From Diacronema lutheri (Eukaryota > Haptophyta > Pavlovophyceae > Pavlovales > Pavlovaceae), in the NCBI GenBank assembly GCA_019448385.1, contig JAGTXO010000026.1, positions 64,501-128,500 on the forward strand: a stretch of DNA of 64,000 nt. The letters run 5' to 3'. Shown piece after piece: positions 42,501 to 51,990 of the stretch; within the stretch, counting starts at the first letter, position 1; each line of letters begins with the position of its first letter. Under the pieces are notes generated by a model, which searched no databases, had not been told where the DNA came from, and saw only the letters and a program-made list of their open reading frames with translations. The position numbers and the translations under genes were made by a program.

Positions 42501-42747
42501 CTCTCTCTTCAGGTCACTCGCCCTCGGCCGCACGCTCGGCGACGCGCCCGCGAGCGTGCGCGCGGCGGGCGAGGCAGCGGCCTTGGCGTCGCGCGGCCAA
42601 TACCAGCCGCTCGCGCCCGCCCGCGAGTGGGCGCCCGCGGGCGCGCTGCTCGTCGCCATCGGCGCCACGCTCGCCGCGCTCGTGCGCGGCCAGCGTAGGC
42701 GGCGCGGCGCGCGAAGATCCGCGTCGTCTCGCGGAGAGTTGCTCTAG
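39548..42747 (+). CDS. Secreted or membrane-anchored trypsin-like serine protease (four exons)
   Basis: Predicted exons are 39548-40019, 40172-40347, about 40547-41614 and 41818-42747; the product is about 881 residues. The N-terminus MRAAVLIVAAVGLLGAGMSR is a signal peptide. The catalytic triad is visible as LFITAYHCVRS (His), YGNDTDFALLEV (Asp) and TEGGSSGGPLFNWDGR (Ser), in the pattern of lysyl-endopeptidase-like bacterial and algal proteases. A cysteine-rich module follows (GGADVCHRLCVSEGYDLFLL, SGACYCVGAAVV), reminiscent of WSC domains that bind carbohydrate, then a C-terminal membrane helix (GALLVAIGATLAALVRG) and a basic end. The start of exon 3 is the least certain boundary. It would act at the cell surface or in the secretory pathway. 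Confidence 0.78.
41634..41694. repeat. 10-bp tandem repeat (GCACGCGCGG) in an intron, beside a poly-C run
   Basis: About six copies of GCACGCGCGG lie in intron 3 of the protease gene, followed by a C run of about 17 at 41752-41771. In other frames they give meaningless ARA or RHA repeats. Confidence 0.85.
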
Positions 42748-42749
42748 GG

Positions 42750-43230
42750 CTTGTTTTTGTAGCAAACGAGAAGCGCGGGCATGACTGCCCTGCACGGGCT
42801 TGCTCACGCCACGCGCCAGTCGGGCCGCTCGCGGAGCGCTGAGCCACGGGAGCCGCTTGCCAAAGCAGAAGAGCAGCGCGGTGCTCTCGGGCTCGGCGAT
42901 TTGATAAACCGCGGAGCTCGTGCGGAGACGCATGACCTCGCCGCTCGCCGTGTACACGCGAAATGACTCATAGAGCGCGCGATTGGAGGCAAAAATGTCC
43001 ACGTCCACGCATGTGACGGCGAAGCCCTCCATCTCGAGCAGGCCCTCGACGAAGCCCTCGCCGCAGCCAATCGACGTGACGCGCCGCAGGCCAAGGCGTC
43101 GCAGGCAGAGTACGAGCGGCAAGAGCAGTTCGCGCTCAGGGAAGACACACACGCTGCGCAGCACCGGCGGTACGACAAAGCCCGGGTGCGCTCTGCACGC
43201 GTGCACGTGGCAATCCGCCGCCGCCGCCAT
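42750..43230 (-). pseudogene. SAM-dependent methyltransferase-like gene, truncated at the 3' end
   Basis: From the ATG at 43230 the frame reads a class I methyltransferase N-terminal half: ERELLLPLVLCLRRLGLRRV, the SAM-binding loop SIGCGEGFVEGLLE, the acidic strand end VTCVDVDIFASNRALYESF, and STALLFCFGKRLPW. Recognisable sequence stops at about 42840. The remaining frame is low-complexity and runs antisense into the protease's last exon, so the C-terminal half of the fold is missing. It is probably a truncated gene, though an unseen distant exon is possible. Its start is about 45 bp from the left edge of the duplicated light-harvesting block, so the second copy lacks it. Confidence 0.55.
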
Positions 43231-43274
43231 CGGCGCGGCGGTAAGGAGTCCGTATGGGAACTCTCCACGCGCGG

Positions 43275-44319
43275 TGTCGGAAAAGGGCGGCAAAGCATTC
43301 CCAAATTAAGCAGACGAACCCGCCCAACCCCAGCCGCTGTCCGCCATGTTCGCGCAGATCGCCGTCGCCGCCCTCGCCTTCTCGGCCCCGGCGCTCCGCT
43401 CGCGCACGCCGACGCGCTCGCAGGCGGTGATGACGTTTGAGGAGGAGATTGGCGTCGTCGCGCCGCTCGGCTTCTACGACCCGCTCGGCCTGCTTGACAG
43501 CGCGGACCAGGAGCGCTTTGAGCGCCTGCGCTACGTCGAGCTCAAGCACGGCCGCATCTGCATGCTCGCGGTGCTCGGGCACGTCGTGACGGCGGCAGGC
43601 ATCCGGCTGCCCGGCGAGATCTCGTTCGGCCTCCCCTTCGCCGACGTGCCCGCCGGCCTTAAGGCGCTCGAGGTCGTGCCGGCGGCCGGCCTTGCGCAGA
43701 TCGTCGCGTTCGTCGGCTTCCTCGAGCTCTTCGTGATGAAGGATGTGACGGGCGAGGGCGAGTTCCCGGGCGACTTCCGCAACGGCTACATTGACTTTGG
43801 CTGGGACACGTTCGACGACGAGACCAAGGAGCGCAAGCGCAACATTGAGCTCAACCAGGGCCGTGCCGCGCAGATGGGCATCCTCGCGCTCATGGTGCAC
43901 GAGAAGCTCGACAACAACCCGTACGTGATCAACTCGCTCCTCGGCTCGCCCGTGCCGTTCAACTAGAGCGTCCGCGCTTGAGCGCGCCCAGCTCGGCAGG
44001 TGCACGCCTCGTCCTCGAGCGGCGTGTGCGTGCACGTGCCTGCCTGCGCGCGAGCCACTGACTCTGTCCCGACCTTCCCGACCTCGTCGGCCGTTGGCGG
44101 CTCGTACTTGGAGCTCGGCGGCCCTTGTGCCGAGCTTGCCGATCGCCCGCGGAGAGCATGTATGGCATTGCCAGCTTCCGCACGCGCTTGAATTGCTAGT
44201 TCGGACAGTGCGGGCCTTCCCTTCTGCGCGAAGCACGACACGCTCGCGCCTCCGAGGAGGAAAGCGACAGCGATCCGCGATGCTTCGCGCAGCTCACGCC
44301 TGCACCGTGCGTGCAGCGA
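43275..44319. repeat. Direct repeat with a complete light-harvesting gene, copy 1
   Basis: 43275-44319 repeats at 47825-48825 with only a few substitutions and one indel of about 46 bp: copy 1 has extra sequence near 44228-44273. The offset is 4,550 bp through the gene. The left boundary has the short shared word TGTCGG. Confidence 0.9.
43346..43966 (+). CDS. Fucoxanthin chlorophyll a/c-binding light-harvesting protein, copy 1
   Basis: The product has 206 residues and no intron. A short N-terminal hydrophobic presequence (MFAQIAVAALAFSAPALRSR) fits plastid targeting. LHC helix 1 is RLRYVELKHGRICMLAVLGH, with the chlorophyll-binding ExxHGR. The middle helix is LAQIVAFVGFLELFVMKD, and helix 3 is IELNQGRAAQMGILALMVHE with the ExNxGR partner motif. 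The loop GEFPGDFRNGYIDFGWDTFD and the overall size are typical of FCP/Lhcf antennae of chlorophyll-c algae. It harvests light in thylakoids. The start context CCGCCATG and about 70 bp upstream are shared with copy 2. Confidence 0.95.
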   Translation: MFAQIAVAALAFSAPALRSRTPTRSQAVMTFEEEIGVVAPLGFYDPLGLLDSADQERFERLRYVELKHGRICMLAVLGHVVTAAGIRLPGEISFGLPFADVPAGLKALEVVPAAGLAQIVAFVGFLELFVMKDVTGEGEFPGDFRNGYIDFGWDTFDDETKERKRNIELNQGRAAQMGILALMVHEKLDNNPYVINSLLGSPVPFN

Positions 44320-44459
44320 GAGCATGTTGGCGTGCGCGAGTCCACGGACGAGCGTTGCGGCTCAACTGCGCGCCCAATGAGCGCGTCTGAGGGCGAGGCA
44401 GACTGACATGGATGAGTCGCGCCAGTGAAGCGCAGGGCTGTTAGTGCTGATGGAATTGC

Positions 44460-44730
44460 ATTTATGGGCGGCTTGGCGACGTGGCAGGCGGCGGCTCGGG
44501 GGTGGCGGTCGTCGTCGACGATCTTCGGGCCTCGGCGTGCGCGTGCGGGTCGGCCGGTGGTGTGGTTGACGGCGGCCACCGGTGCGGCGGCGCGCGGGCG
44601 GCGGCGCGCGGTGGCTAGGCGCGTGTGGGCCTTTGGGCCTGCTTCGCCTGGCGCCTCGCTGCGCACTTCCTGACCCCGCACTTCCTGACCCGTCGGAAGC
44701 GTCGTTAGTATAGTATTTATCTTGATCGGC
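44460..44730 (+). mobile_element. 5'-truncated retroelement 3' end
   Basis: Non-coding GC-rich sequence ends in the tail GTCGTTAGTATAGTATTTAT then CTTGATC at 44701-44727. The 130 bp before the tail (GGTGGCTAGGCGCGTGTGGG and CACTTCCTGACCCCGCACTT) recur almost unchanged at 47211-47340. The repeated end and variable 5' limits are typical of truncated non-LTR insertions. Confidence 0.65.
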
Positions 44731-46648
44731 CAAGTCGGCGTGCTGGATCGATCCGCGCAGCGCTGATGCGCTCGAGGGCTGCCGGGGGGCCGTTCCCCTC
44801 GGCTCGGTGGCGGACCCGGCCACTGGCGCTCTTCACTACGGCCTCAACATCTACGGCGTGCCGGTGGGCTCACCTGGCTACGTGGGCAGGACACTCGCGA
44901 CCAAGACCGACGAGATCGCTGGCATCTCGAACAAGCTGATCACAACGCTCGGCTCGTCGGCCAAACAGTCGCTGTGGGTCCTCACCCGCCGCTCCACCAT
45001 CTTCCGCTTCTCCTACTTGATCTCCGACTCGTACCTGTCGGACTCCCTGCAGGCCGCGGCTGCCTTCGACGACATCCTCGCCCGGCAGGCTACCGTCGCT
45101 CTCGGCGTCTCCGTCTCGACGGATGCCATCGCGAGCCGCCGGCTGCCGCTCCCGATTGCGATGCATGGCACCGGCCTGCGCAAGCAGGTCGACCTCGCTC
45201 CCGCCCTGATCTGGAGCGCCGCCAGCCTCGCCCTGCCGCACCTGCTCGACACGCGCGCCGCGGACGGCTCGGTCCTGGAGGCGGGCGTCCTCGACCGGCC
45301 TGCCATCGCGGCGCGCGTCGGGCACGACGCCTTCGCCGACATGGACGCGCACGGGTGGCGCTCGTTCCTCGCCTCGGGCTCGCGCCTGGGGCGCGATCTC
45401 GCCTCCGCCTGGCACGCCATGCAGGCCGAGCTCGGCGGCGGCCAGGGCGACACGGAAGTGCGCGTCCTCCGCCTGCCGCCCGGCTCCGTCGCGCCCGCCG
45501 CTCCCGCCGCCGGACGCCGGCCTAGCCTCTTGGCCGACATCACTGGCGACCGCGAGCGCTGCCGCTTCGACATGCTCAACGCTGAGCACGCCGCCATGCC
45601 GCCGGGCTCGCGCCCACGCGGCCTCTGGTTTGGCCTCGGCAAAGAGAGCGGCCTCTTCCTCGAGGCACTGCCGCGAGCTTATGCCGCTTTCTCGCCGGCG
45701 GAGTGGGCCGAGGCGGTTGCGCGCTACTTGGGTCTGCCGAGCCCCGTGTGCGCGCAGCTCGCGGCGGCGGGCGCGCGCCTCGCGCGCAGCGGCAGCCAGC
45801 GCCCGATCCCGGTCGATGCGTTCGGCGACGCGCTCGCGGCGGCACCGGGCGTCGCCCACGACCACGTCGCGAAGCTTCGCCACGACCCCGCTCTCAACCT
45901 GCTCGCCTCGCTGGCTCGCGGATACGCCGGGACCTACGCGCGGCGCGAGGACGCGGACATCTTTGGCTCCGTGCTCGCCGGCGTGCCGCCGGCCGGGCGC
46001 GCGGCCCTGCGGCGTCGGCGCGTGCCCACCGTCGATCTCGTCGTCGTGCTCAACGGTGCGGGCTCGGCCCCTCAGCTCGTGCAGACACTGTGCGAGCTCA
46101 AGTCGATCTCGTACTGCCCCACGCGCTACGGCCAGTCGGACACGCGCCGCTGCCAGGCCGCTGAGCGGCGGGCGGCGGCCGTCGGCGGCGAGCGGCGGCG
46201 TGCGTGCGCTCAACTCGACGAGGAGCTCTTCGGCATGCAGCCGGGCCAGGTGGGCCCGATGCAGGCGCGCCTCAACTCGTTCCCGCCGATCCGCGCGCTG
46301 GTCATCGGCTCGTTCGGCGAGTGGTCGGCCGGCCTCGCCGACCTGCTCGCCACCTTCTCGCACATGGGCGCGGACGCGTGGATGGCGCGCATGGGCGCGC
46401 CCTCGCGCGACGTCGCCCGCGCGGCCCTCGAGCGCCACATGCGCCTCCAGCTCGCCGCGTGCGTCGTGCGTGGGCACGCGCAGCTCCTGCTCGCGCGCGC
46501 GCAGATGGCGCGCGGACAGGCGCCGCCGCACCGCCACGCGGCTCACGGCGTCCAGGCGGATGTGGACGCCTGCGGCGGTGTGGACGGCCTCTGCTTCCGG
46601 CGCGGCGACGGCGGCGGCGGCCGGCGGGGGCCGGCGAGGGGTGGCTAG
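44731..46648 (+). mobile_element. Non-LTR retrotransposon fragment, C-terminal region of a reverse-transcriptase protein
   Basis: The frame is open from the junction at 44731 (AKSACWIDPRSADALEGCRG) through VPLGSVADPATGALHYGLNI and YGVPVGSPGYV to the stop at 46648. Further blocks are LWVLTRRSTIFRFSYLISDS, CRFDMLNAEHAAMPPGSRPR, DLVVVLNGAGSAPQLVQTLC, ELKSISYCPTRYGQSDTRR and FPPIRALVIGSFGEWSAGLA. I recognise this as the region downstream of the RT domain in abundant algal and protist retroelements. The catalytic YxDD core is absent, so the copy is 5'-truncated and dead. The frame is followed by a 3' untranslated region ending in GTCGTTAGTATTTATCTTGATC. Confidence 0.65.
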
Positions 46649-47824
46649 GCGTGTGTGGGTGTCCGCCCATGACGCGTCCTGCCACGTCCTTGCCGTCCCG
46701 GCCGTTCCCGCTGCCGGCGTGCACAGGGTCGACGCCCTGATTTCGGCCTGATGTTGCGTGCGCCCTTTCGCTCGCTCCGTTTGTCCAGCCTGCCTGTAAG
46801 CGTCGTTAGTATTTATCTTGATCGCAGCTGGTGCTGACCCCGCTGTCCTGACGTAAGCGCCGTTAGTGTTGACCCGTCGGAAAGCGTCGTTAGTATATTT
46901 ATCTTGATCATGCGGTGGTTTGGACGGCGTGTATCGCCTGCACGCGGGCGGCGGCACGCGACCGGCAGCGCGCGGCGGTTAGGCACGTGCGGGCCCGTTG
47001 GGCCCGTCGGGCCTCGCTGCCCGCTCGCTGGTGACCGGGATGCGCGGGAATCGACGACATTGGTGGCTACTCGATTCCCCCGCAGCTGGTGCTGACCCCG
47101 CTGTCCTGACGTAAGCGCCGTTAGTATTTATCTTGATCGACGTTAGTATGCTGTCCTGACGTAAGCGCCGTTAATTGCTGACCCGCCTGTAAGCGTCGTT
47201 AGTATTTGCGGCGGCGCGCGGGCGGCGGCGCGCGGTGGCTAGGCGCGTATGGGCCTTTGGGCCTGCTCCGCCTGGCGCCTCGCTGCGCACTTCCTGACCC
47301 CGCACTTCCTGACCCGTCGGAAGCGTCGTTAGTATTTATCTTGTGGGGGGCGGCCGCGATGCGCATTGCTCCGCACGCGCCGCACGTGCCGCGGTGCCCA
47401 TCGGTGGGTGGGCGCCGCGCTCCGCCCCTGTGGTCGGGCACGCTCGTTGGCGCGGCGCCCGGCGGCGCCGGGCCGGGCGGGGGCGGCGGGCCGCGCGCTG
47501 GCGTGGCGGGCTGCGCCATGCTGGCTAAGGGCGGCGGCGCACCCGACGGCGACGACTGGCTGCTGGGCGGCGTCCGGCGTCCGTCGCTTCGCGACCTCGA
47601 CGCGCGCCTTCTGGCGTGGGGTGGATAGGCGCGGCAGGGGTTGGCACGCACCCGCCGCGTCCTTGCCGTCCTCGCCGTCTCCGCTGCCGGCGTGCACAGG
47701 GTCGACGCTCTCACTTCGGCCCGACGTTGCGCGCGCGCTCTCTTTCGCTCGCTCCGTTTGTCCAGCCTCGGCCCCGTGCACGCCCCCCTGCTGACCCGCC
47801 TGTAAGCGTCGTTAGTATTTATCT
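46649..47824 (+). mobile_element. Nested retroelement 3' ends with a shared tail motif
   Basis: This stretch has no gene. The tail word GTCGTTAGTATTTATCTTG, or a close variant, ends segments at about 46823, 46912, 47140, 47213, 47344 and 47825. Parts of 46640-46820 and 47610-47825 are diverged copies of one another (CGTGCACAGGGTCGACGC and CTCGCTCCGTTTGTCCAGCC). Repeated truncation at the 5' side and a fixed 3' end indicate several insertions of the same family, some nested. Confidence 0.65.
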
Positions 47825-48825
47825 TGTCGGAAAAGGGCGGCAAAGCATTCCCAAATTAAGCAGACGAACCCGCCCGACCCCAGCCGCTGTCCGCCATGTT
47901 CGCGCAGATCGCCGTCGCCGCCCTCGCCTTCTCGGCCCCGGCGCTCCGCTCGCGCACGCCGACGCGCTCGCAGGCGGTGATGACGTTTGAGGAGGAGATT
48001 GGCGTCGTCGCGCCGCTCGGCTTCTACGACCCGCTCGGCCTGCTCGACAGCGCGGACCAGGAGCGCTTTGAGCGCCTGCGCTACGTCGAGCTCAAGCACG
48101 GCCGCATCTGCATGCTCGCGGTGCTCGGGCACGTCGTGACGGCGGCGGGCATCCGGCTGCCCGGCGAGATCTCGTTCGGCCTCCCCTTCGCCGACGTGCC
48201 CGCCGGCCTTAAGGCGCTCGAGGTCGTGCCGGCGGCCGGCCTTGCGCAGATCGTCGCGTTCGTCGGCTTCCTCGAGCTCTTCGTGATGAAGGATGTGACG
48301 GGCGAGGGCGAGTTCCCGGGCGACTTCCGCAACGGCTACATTGACTTTGGCTGGGACACGTTCGACGACGAGACCAAGGAGCGCAAGCGCAACATTGAGC
48401 TCAACCAGGGCCGTGCCGCGCAGATGGGCATCCTCGCGCTCATGGTGCACGAGAAGCTCGACAACAACCCGTACGTGATCAACTCGCTCCTCGGCTCGCC
48501 CGTGCCGTTCAACTAGAGCGTCCGCGCTTGAGCGCGCCCAGCTCGGCAGGTGCACGCCTCGTCCTCGAGCGGCGTGTGCGTGCACGTGCCTGCCTGCGCG
48601 CGAGCCACTGACTCTGTCCCGACCTTCCCGACCTCGTCGGCCGTTGGCGGCTCGTACTTGGAGCTCGGCGGCCCTTGTGCCGAGCTTGCCGATCGCCCGC
48701 GGAGAGCATGTATGGCATTGCCAGCTTCCGCACGCGCTTGAATTGCTAGTTCGGACAGTGCGGGCCTTCCCTTCTGCGATCCGCGATGCCTCGCGCAGCT
48801 CGCGCCTGCACCGTGCGCGCAGCGA
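47825..48825. repeat. Direct repeat with a complete light-harvesting gene, copy 2
   Basis: This is the second copy of 43275-44319. Its left edge abuts the last retroelement tail exactly (TATCTTG then TCGGAAAAGGG). Its right edge runs into the spacer next to the Fanzor element. Confidence 0.9.
47896..48516 (+). CDS. Fucoxanthin chlorophyll a/c-binding light-harvesting protein, copy 2
   Basis: The 206-residue protein is the same as that of 43346-43966; the substitutions I saw in the coding region are synonymous. All LHC features (ExxHGR in helix 1, ELNQGR in helix 3, short presequence) are intact, so the copy is probably functional. The promoter-proximal 70 bp and the 3' flank are also duplicated, so expression is likely similar. 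The lack of amino-acid change indicates either a recent duplication or gene conversion. Confidence 0.95.
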   Translation: MFAQIAVAALAFSAPALRSRTPTRSQAVMTFEEEIGVVAPLGFYDPLGLLDSADQERFERLRYVELKHGRICMLAVLGHVVTAAGIRLPGEISFGLPFADVPAGLKALEVVPAAGLAQIVAFVGFLELFVMKDVTGEGEFPGDFRNGYIDFGWDTFDDETKERKRNIELNQGRAAQMGILALMVHEKLDNNPYVINSLLGSPVPFN

Positions 48826-49261
48826 CTTGTTCCTGTACACGCGTTCATTTTTCTGTATAGATGGTCAAGCCAAATCCGATCAGGGGCACGATCGAGCGCC
48901 CCGAGTGCAGCGCGGGCCATTCGGAAGGACGTCCTTGTGAGGGAGCTCTTCGCGTTTGGCGAGCGGGGGAGCACGACGCGCAGCGTTGCTGCGGCGGCGT
49001 GCGGGCGGCGAGCAGCGGTCGGGCTGCTCGCGACGAGGCCGGAGCAGACGGCGCCGTGGCCGCCGGCGCAGGTGACGCGCGCCGACGAGCCGTAGCGAGC
49101 GTCCGTGATCCGCACGGCGGTTGGAGCGGGCCGGCTGGTGCGGCGCGCTCGGCCACGGGTGGCGGCGTGCACGGGCGTGCCGAATGCGGTACGCGTCGCC
49201 AGCCGCGCGCGACCTGGGCAGAGCCCGCAAAGCGTCGACCGCTGCGCGGCTCGGCCGTGCG
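48826..49261. other. Spacer between the LHC repeat and the Fanzor stop; expected site of guide RNA and element end
   Basis: No gene was recognised on either strand. In TnpB and Fanzor loci the guide RNA lies at or just past the 3' end of the nuclease frame and runs up to the transposon end. For the minus-strand Fanzor that means this interval. It starts just right of a short AT-richer patch (about 48827-48862), which may mark the element boundary. The placement is inference from family knowledge, not a seen structure. Confidence 0.35.
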
Positions 49262-51990
49262 TCAACGCCGGCCGCGCTTCGGCCCGCGCGCGCTGCCGCC
49301 GCCGGCACTGGCGCTGGCAGCTCCGCGGGCGGGGGTGCGGGCGCGAGCGCCGCCGCCGCCACCGCCGCCGCGCCCGCCGCCGTCGTCGCCACCGCCGTCG
49401 CCGCCGCCGCCTCCCCCGCCGTCATCGTCGTCGTCGCCGCCGCCGCCTCCGTCGCCGTCGCCGTCGCCGTCGCCCTCGCCGCCGCCGCCGTCGCCGCTGG
49501 CGTCGTCGTCGTCGTCGTCGTCGCCCTCGTCGTCGCCCTCGTCGCCGCCGTCGCCCTCGTCGTCGCAGTCGTCGCCCTCGCCGTGCACCATGCGCTCCTC
49601 ACGCTCCCACACCTCGCCGCGCGCCCACCAGGCGAGCACGAGGGCAAAGCGCTCAGGCGTCGACGTGGTGTCGCGCCCGGCCGCGCGCGCCGCAATGTCG
49701 TGCACGTCGTAGAAGATGTTGCGCGCGGCGTTGTAGTCGCGGTGCACGGGCTTCTTGCCGCCGTTGCACGCCGGGCAGATGACGAGCGCGTGCACCGTGC
49801 GCGTGCCGCCCTTTGCCACGGGCAGGCGCGGGTTCTGCGCGAGCTCCGCGCCGCAGCGCTGCAGCCTGCCGCCCTTGGCGAGCCGCGGCATCGAGCAGTG
49901 CATCGACGTGTACGGCTCGGGTACGAAGACGGCCGCGACGCCGCGCCGCCGCAGCTCGCGCAGCAGCCCCACCTGGAAGGCGGGCGGCGCGCCCTTGGGC
50001 TGCGCGCCCTTGTGGTCGTGCAGCCACTTGCCCACGCACACGAGCAGCCGGTCGCGCGTCACGCCGTCGACGCAGTGCGCCGCGATGAGCGCCTCGGCGA
50101 CGCGCGCCGCGTTGGACCGCCCGCCGCTGTCGCGCCGCCAGCGCTCCTTGCGGCGCGCCGGCGCGTCGTACACGTGCTCGGCGGCGCGCTCGCGCACCCG
50201 CGCGCTCTCGCGGTGGAAGGCGATGTATTTGCCCGCGTCGAGCACCTTGGCGCTGTGCGCCTCGCCAAGCCGCGCCTCGTCCGCCTCCACGCTGAACTCC
50301 TCGCCGCGCCCGTCGGTGCGCACGCGCCGCCGCGCCGCGTTGGTCTTGGCCGTCTCGCGCGCAAAGCCCGCGGCGCGCGCGCGCGCGCGCTGCGTGAACT
50401 GCCGCCAGACGGCCGCCCGCCCGACGTGCGCAGAGTAGGTGGTGATGTTGCCCATGTTCGGGTCGGCCGCGACGACGACCGCCTCCTCGATGTCGATCGC
50501 CCGCCGCAGCTCGGAGCCGAGCGCGACGGCGATGCGCCCGTCCGGCCGGCGCCAGCGGTGCAGGACGCTCGAGCTGCCGGCCGGCGCCTGCGCCTTCGGC
50601 ACGAGGACGGTCGCGACGGCGTGCACGGCGACGCCATCCGTCACCACCGACGTGACGGGCTGCCGGCCCGGGAGCGGCACGCGCGGCAGCGGCGCGAGGC
50701 CCACCCACGAGCGCCGCGCGTGCCACGGCAGATCGGCCGGCGGCCGCTCGCGCCCGGCGTAGTCGAAGACGCGGTTGGAGATGTCGAAGCGCGTCGCGAA
50801 GACCGCGTACCTGACGCGCACGTCGGACATTGGCGGGACAAACGAGCCGCCTTGAGCGGTCCACTTGATCGGCTCGCCATCGTGGTCGCGCAGGTCCAGC
50901 GCCTTGAGCCGCGCGCGCAGCTCCTTGCGCTCGTCGTCCGGGAGCGTCTCCCAGATGGCGTTCGCGGTGAGGCGCACGTTGCGCGGCACCTGCGCGCAGC
51001 GCGCGGCGCGCGAGCGCGCGGGCGCGTGACCAACCTGGCCGCGGGGCGGCGCGCACGGCGGCGGCGCGCGCGCTTGGGCGCTCGGCGGCGGTAGCGGCAG
51101 CCGCGCCTCGCGCGCACATTGTGCGTGCGCAGCGGCGCCACATTATACCGCGGCGGCCGGTCGGTGAGCTGCGTGTACAGGCGCGCGAGCCGGCAGAGCA
51201 GCGCCTGCCCCTTGGCCACGTGCTGCAGGTTGCGGATCTGCACGAGGAAGTAGCGCGTCGTGTGCCGGTCGTAGTTCCACCTTTTCGTGGGCGCGCACTC
51301 GTAGTTGATCTTGTGGAGGACCATGTCGGGCAGGTGGCGGTCGAGCGCGGCGGGGCAGCCGACGCGCGCGCCCTCCACGTCGCCGCGCAGCAGCCGCTCG
51401 CACAGCTCGCGCACGCGCGCGTTTCGCTGCATCTCGGGCAGCGCGACGAGCGCCTCGTCGCGCTCGACTGCCGCGCGGACGACGTCGCGGAGCAGCCCGT
51501 TCACGACGCGCGATGGGTGCATCAGGCACGCGGTGGACACCTGCGTCGCCTCCTCCGCGAGGATCTTATCGAGGCCCACCGCGCAGACGGGCTGGACGCC
51601 GTCGGCCATCTCGCCGACGGCGCGCGCCGTCGCCGCCTTGGTCTGCGCGGCGGCTTGCTCGGCGGGCTTGCCTCGGGCCGCTGCACCGTACGTGCTCACG
51701 TCCTTGTGCCAGCCGATCGCCGAGAAGATCGCACGGACGGTTCCCTTGTCCATCGTGGTCGACGTGTGCACGCTTGTCGACGGGCCGCCCGACGCCGCGC
51801 CGACGGCCTGCGCGCTCGCCACCGCAGCCTCGTCGCGCACCACCTTGTTGATGACGCGGTACGCCTGTGTCGTGAGCCTGTGCACGGCCGCCGCGATGCG
51901 CCGCAGCTCCTTCCGCGCACCGGGCTGCGCCGTCACCGCCTGCGGCCCCGCGTTGAGCGTCGAGCGCTTGACCACGAAGCCCGGGAGCAC
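49262..51990 (-). CDS. Fanzor: eukaryotic TnpB-like RuvC nuclease (two exons, fused downstream of a chromodomain)
   Basis: Exon 1 ends at 51118 and exon 2 runs 50989-49262, around a GT-AG phase-0 intron (51117-50990, 128 bp) that joins RPPRYNVAPLRTHN to VPRNVRLTANAIWETLP. The N-terminal part, from about PGFVVKR (51990), is helical and basic. Exon 2 carries the split RuvC core: aspartate in EEAVVVAADPNMGN (about 50464), glutamate in VAAVFVPEPYTSMHCS (about 49918) and aspartate in VHRDYNAARNIFYD (about 49738). Four zinc-ribbon cysteines (TSMHC, LQRC, ICPAC) lie between the last two. This is the signature of TnpB/Fanzor, RNA-guided DNA endonucleases of the IS605-like OMEGA family. The tail is a roughly 110-residue Asp/Gly-rich stretch ending PKRGRR, a possible nuclear signal. 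Exon 1 is continuous with the long upstream frame, so its own start is not defined. All catalytic residues are present. Confidence 0.85.

Noticed and set aside
44807-46648. Host single-copy gene encoding a 613-residue protein
   Set aside because: The sequence pattern, 5' truncation and shared 3' tail with neighbouring repeats fit a retroelement fragment better.
48861-49712. Ser/Pro-rich protein on the plus strand at the Fanzor tail
   Set aside because: It is the antisense of the Asp/Gly-rich Fanzor C-terminus and of adjacent spacer; low complexity only.
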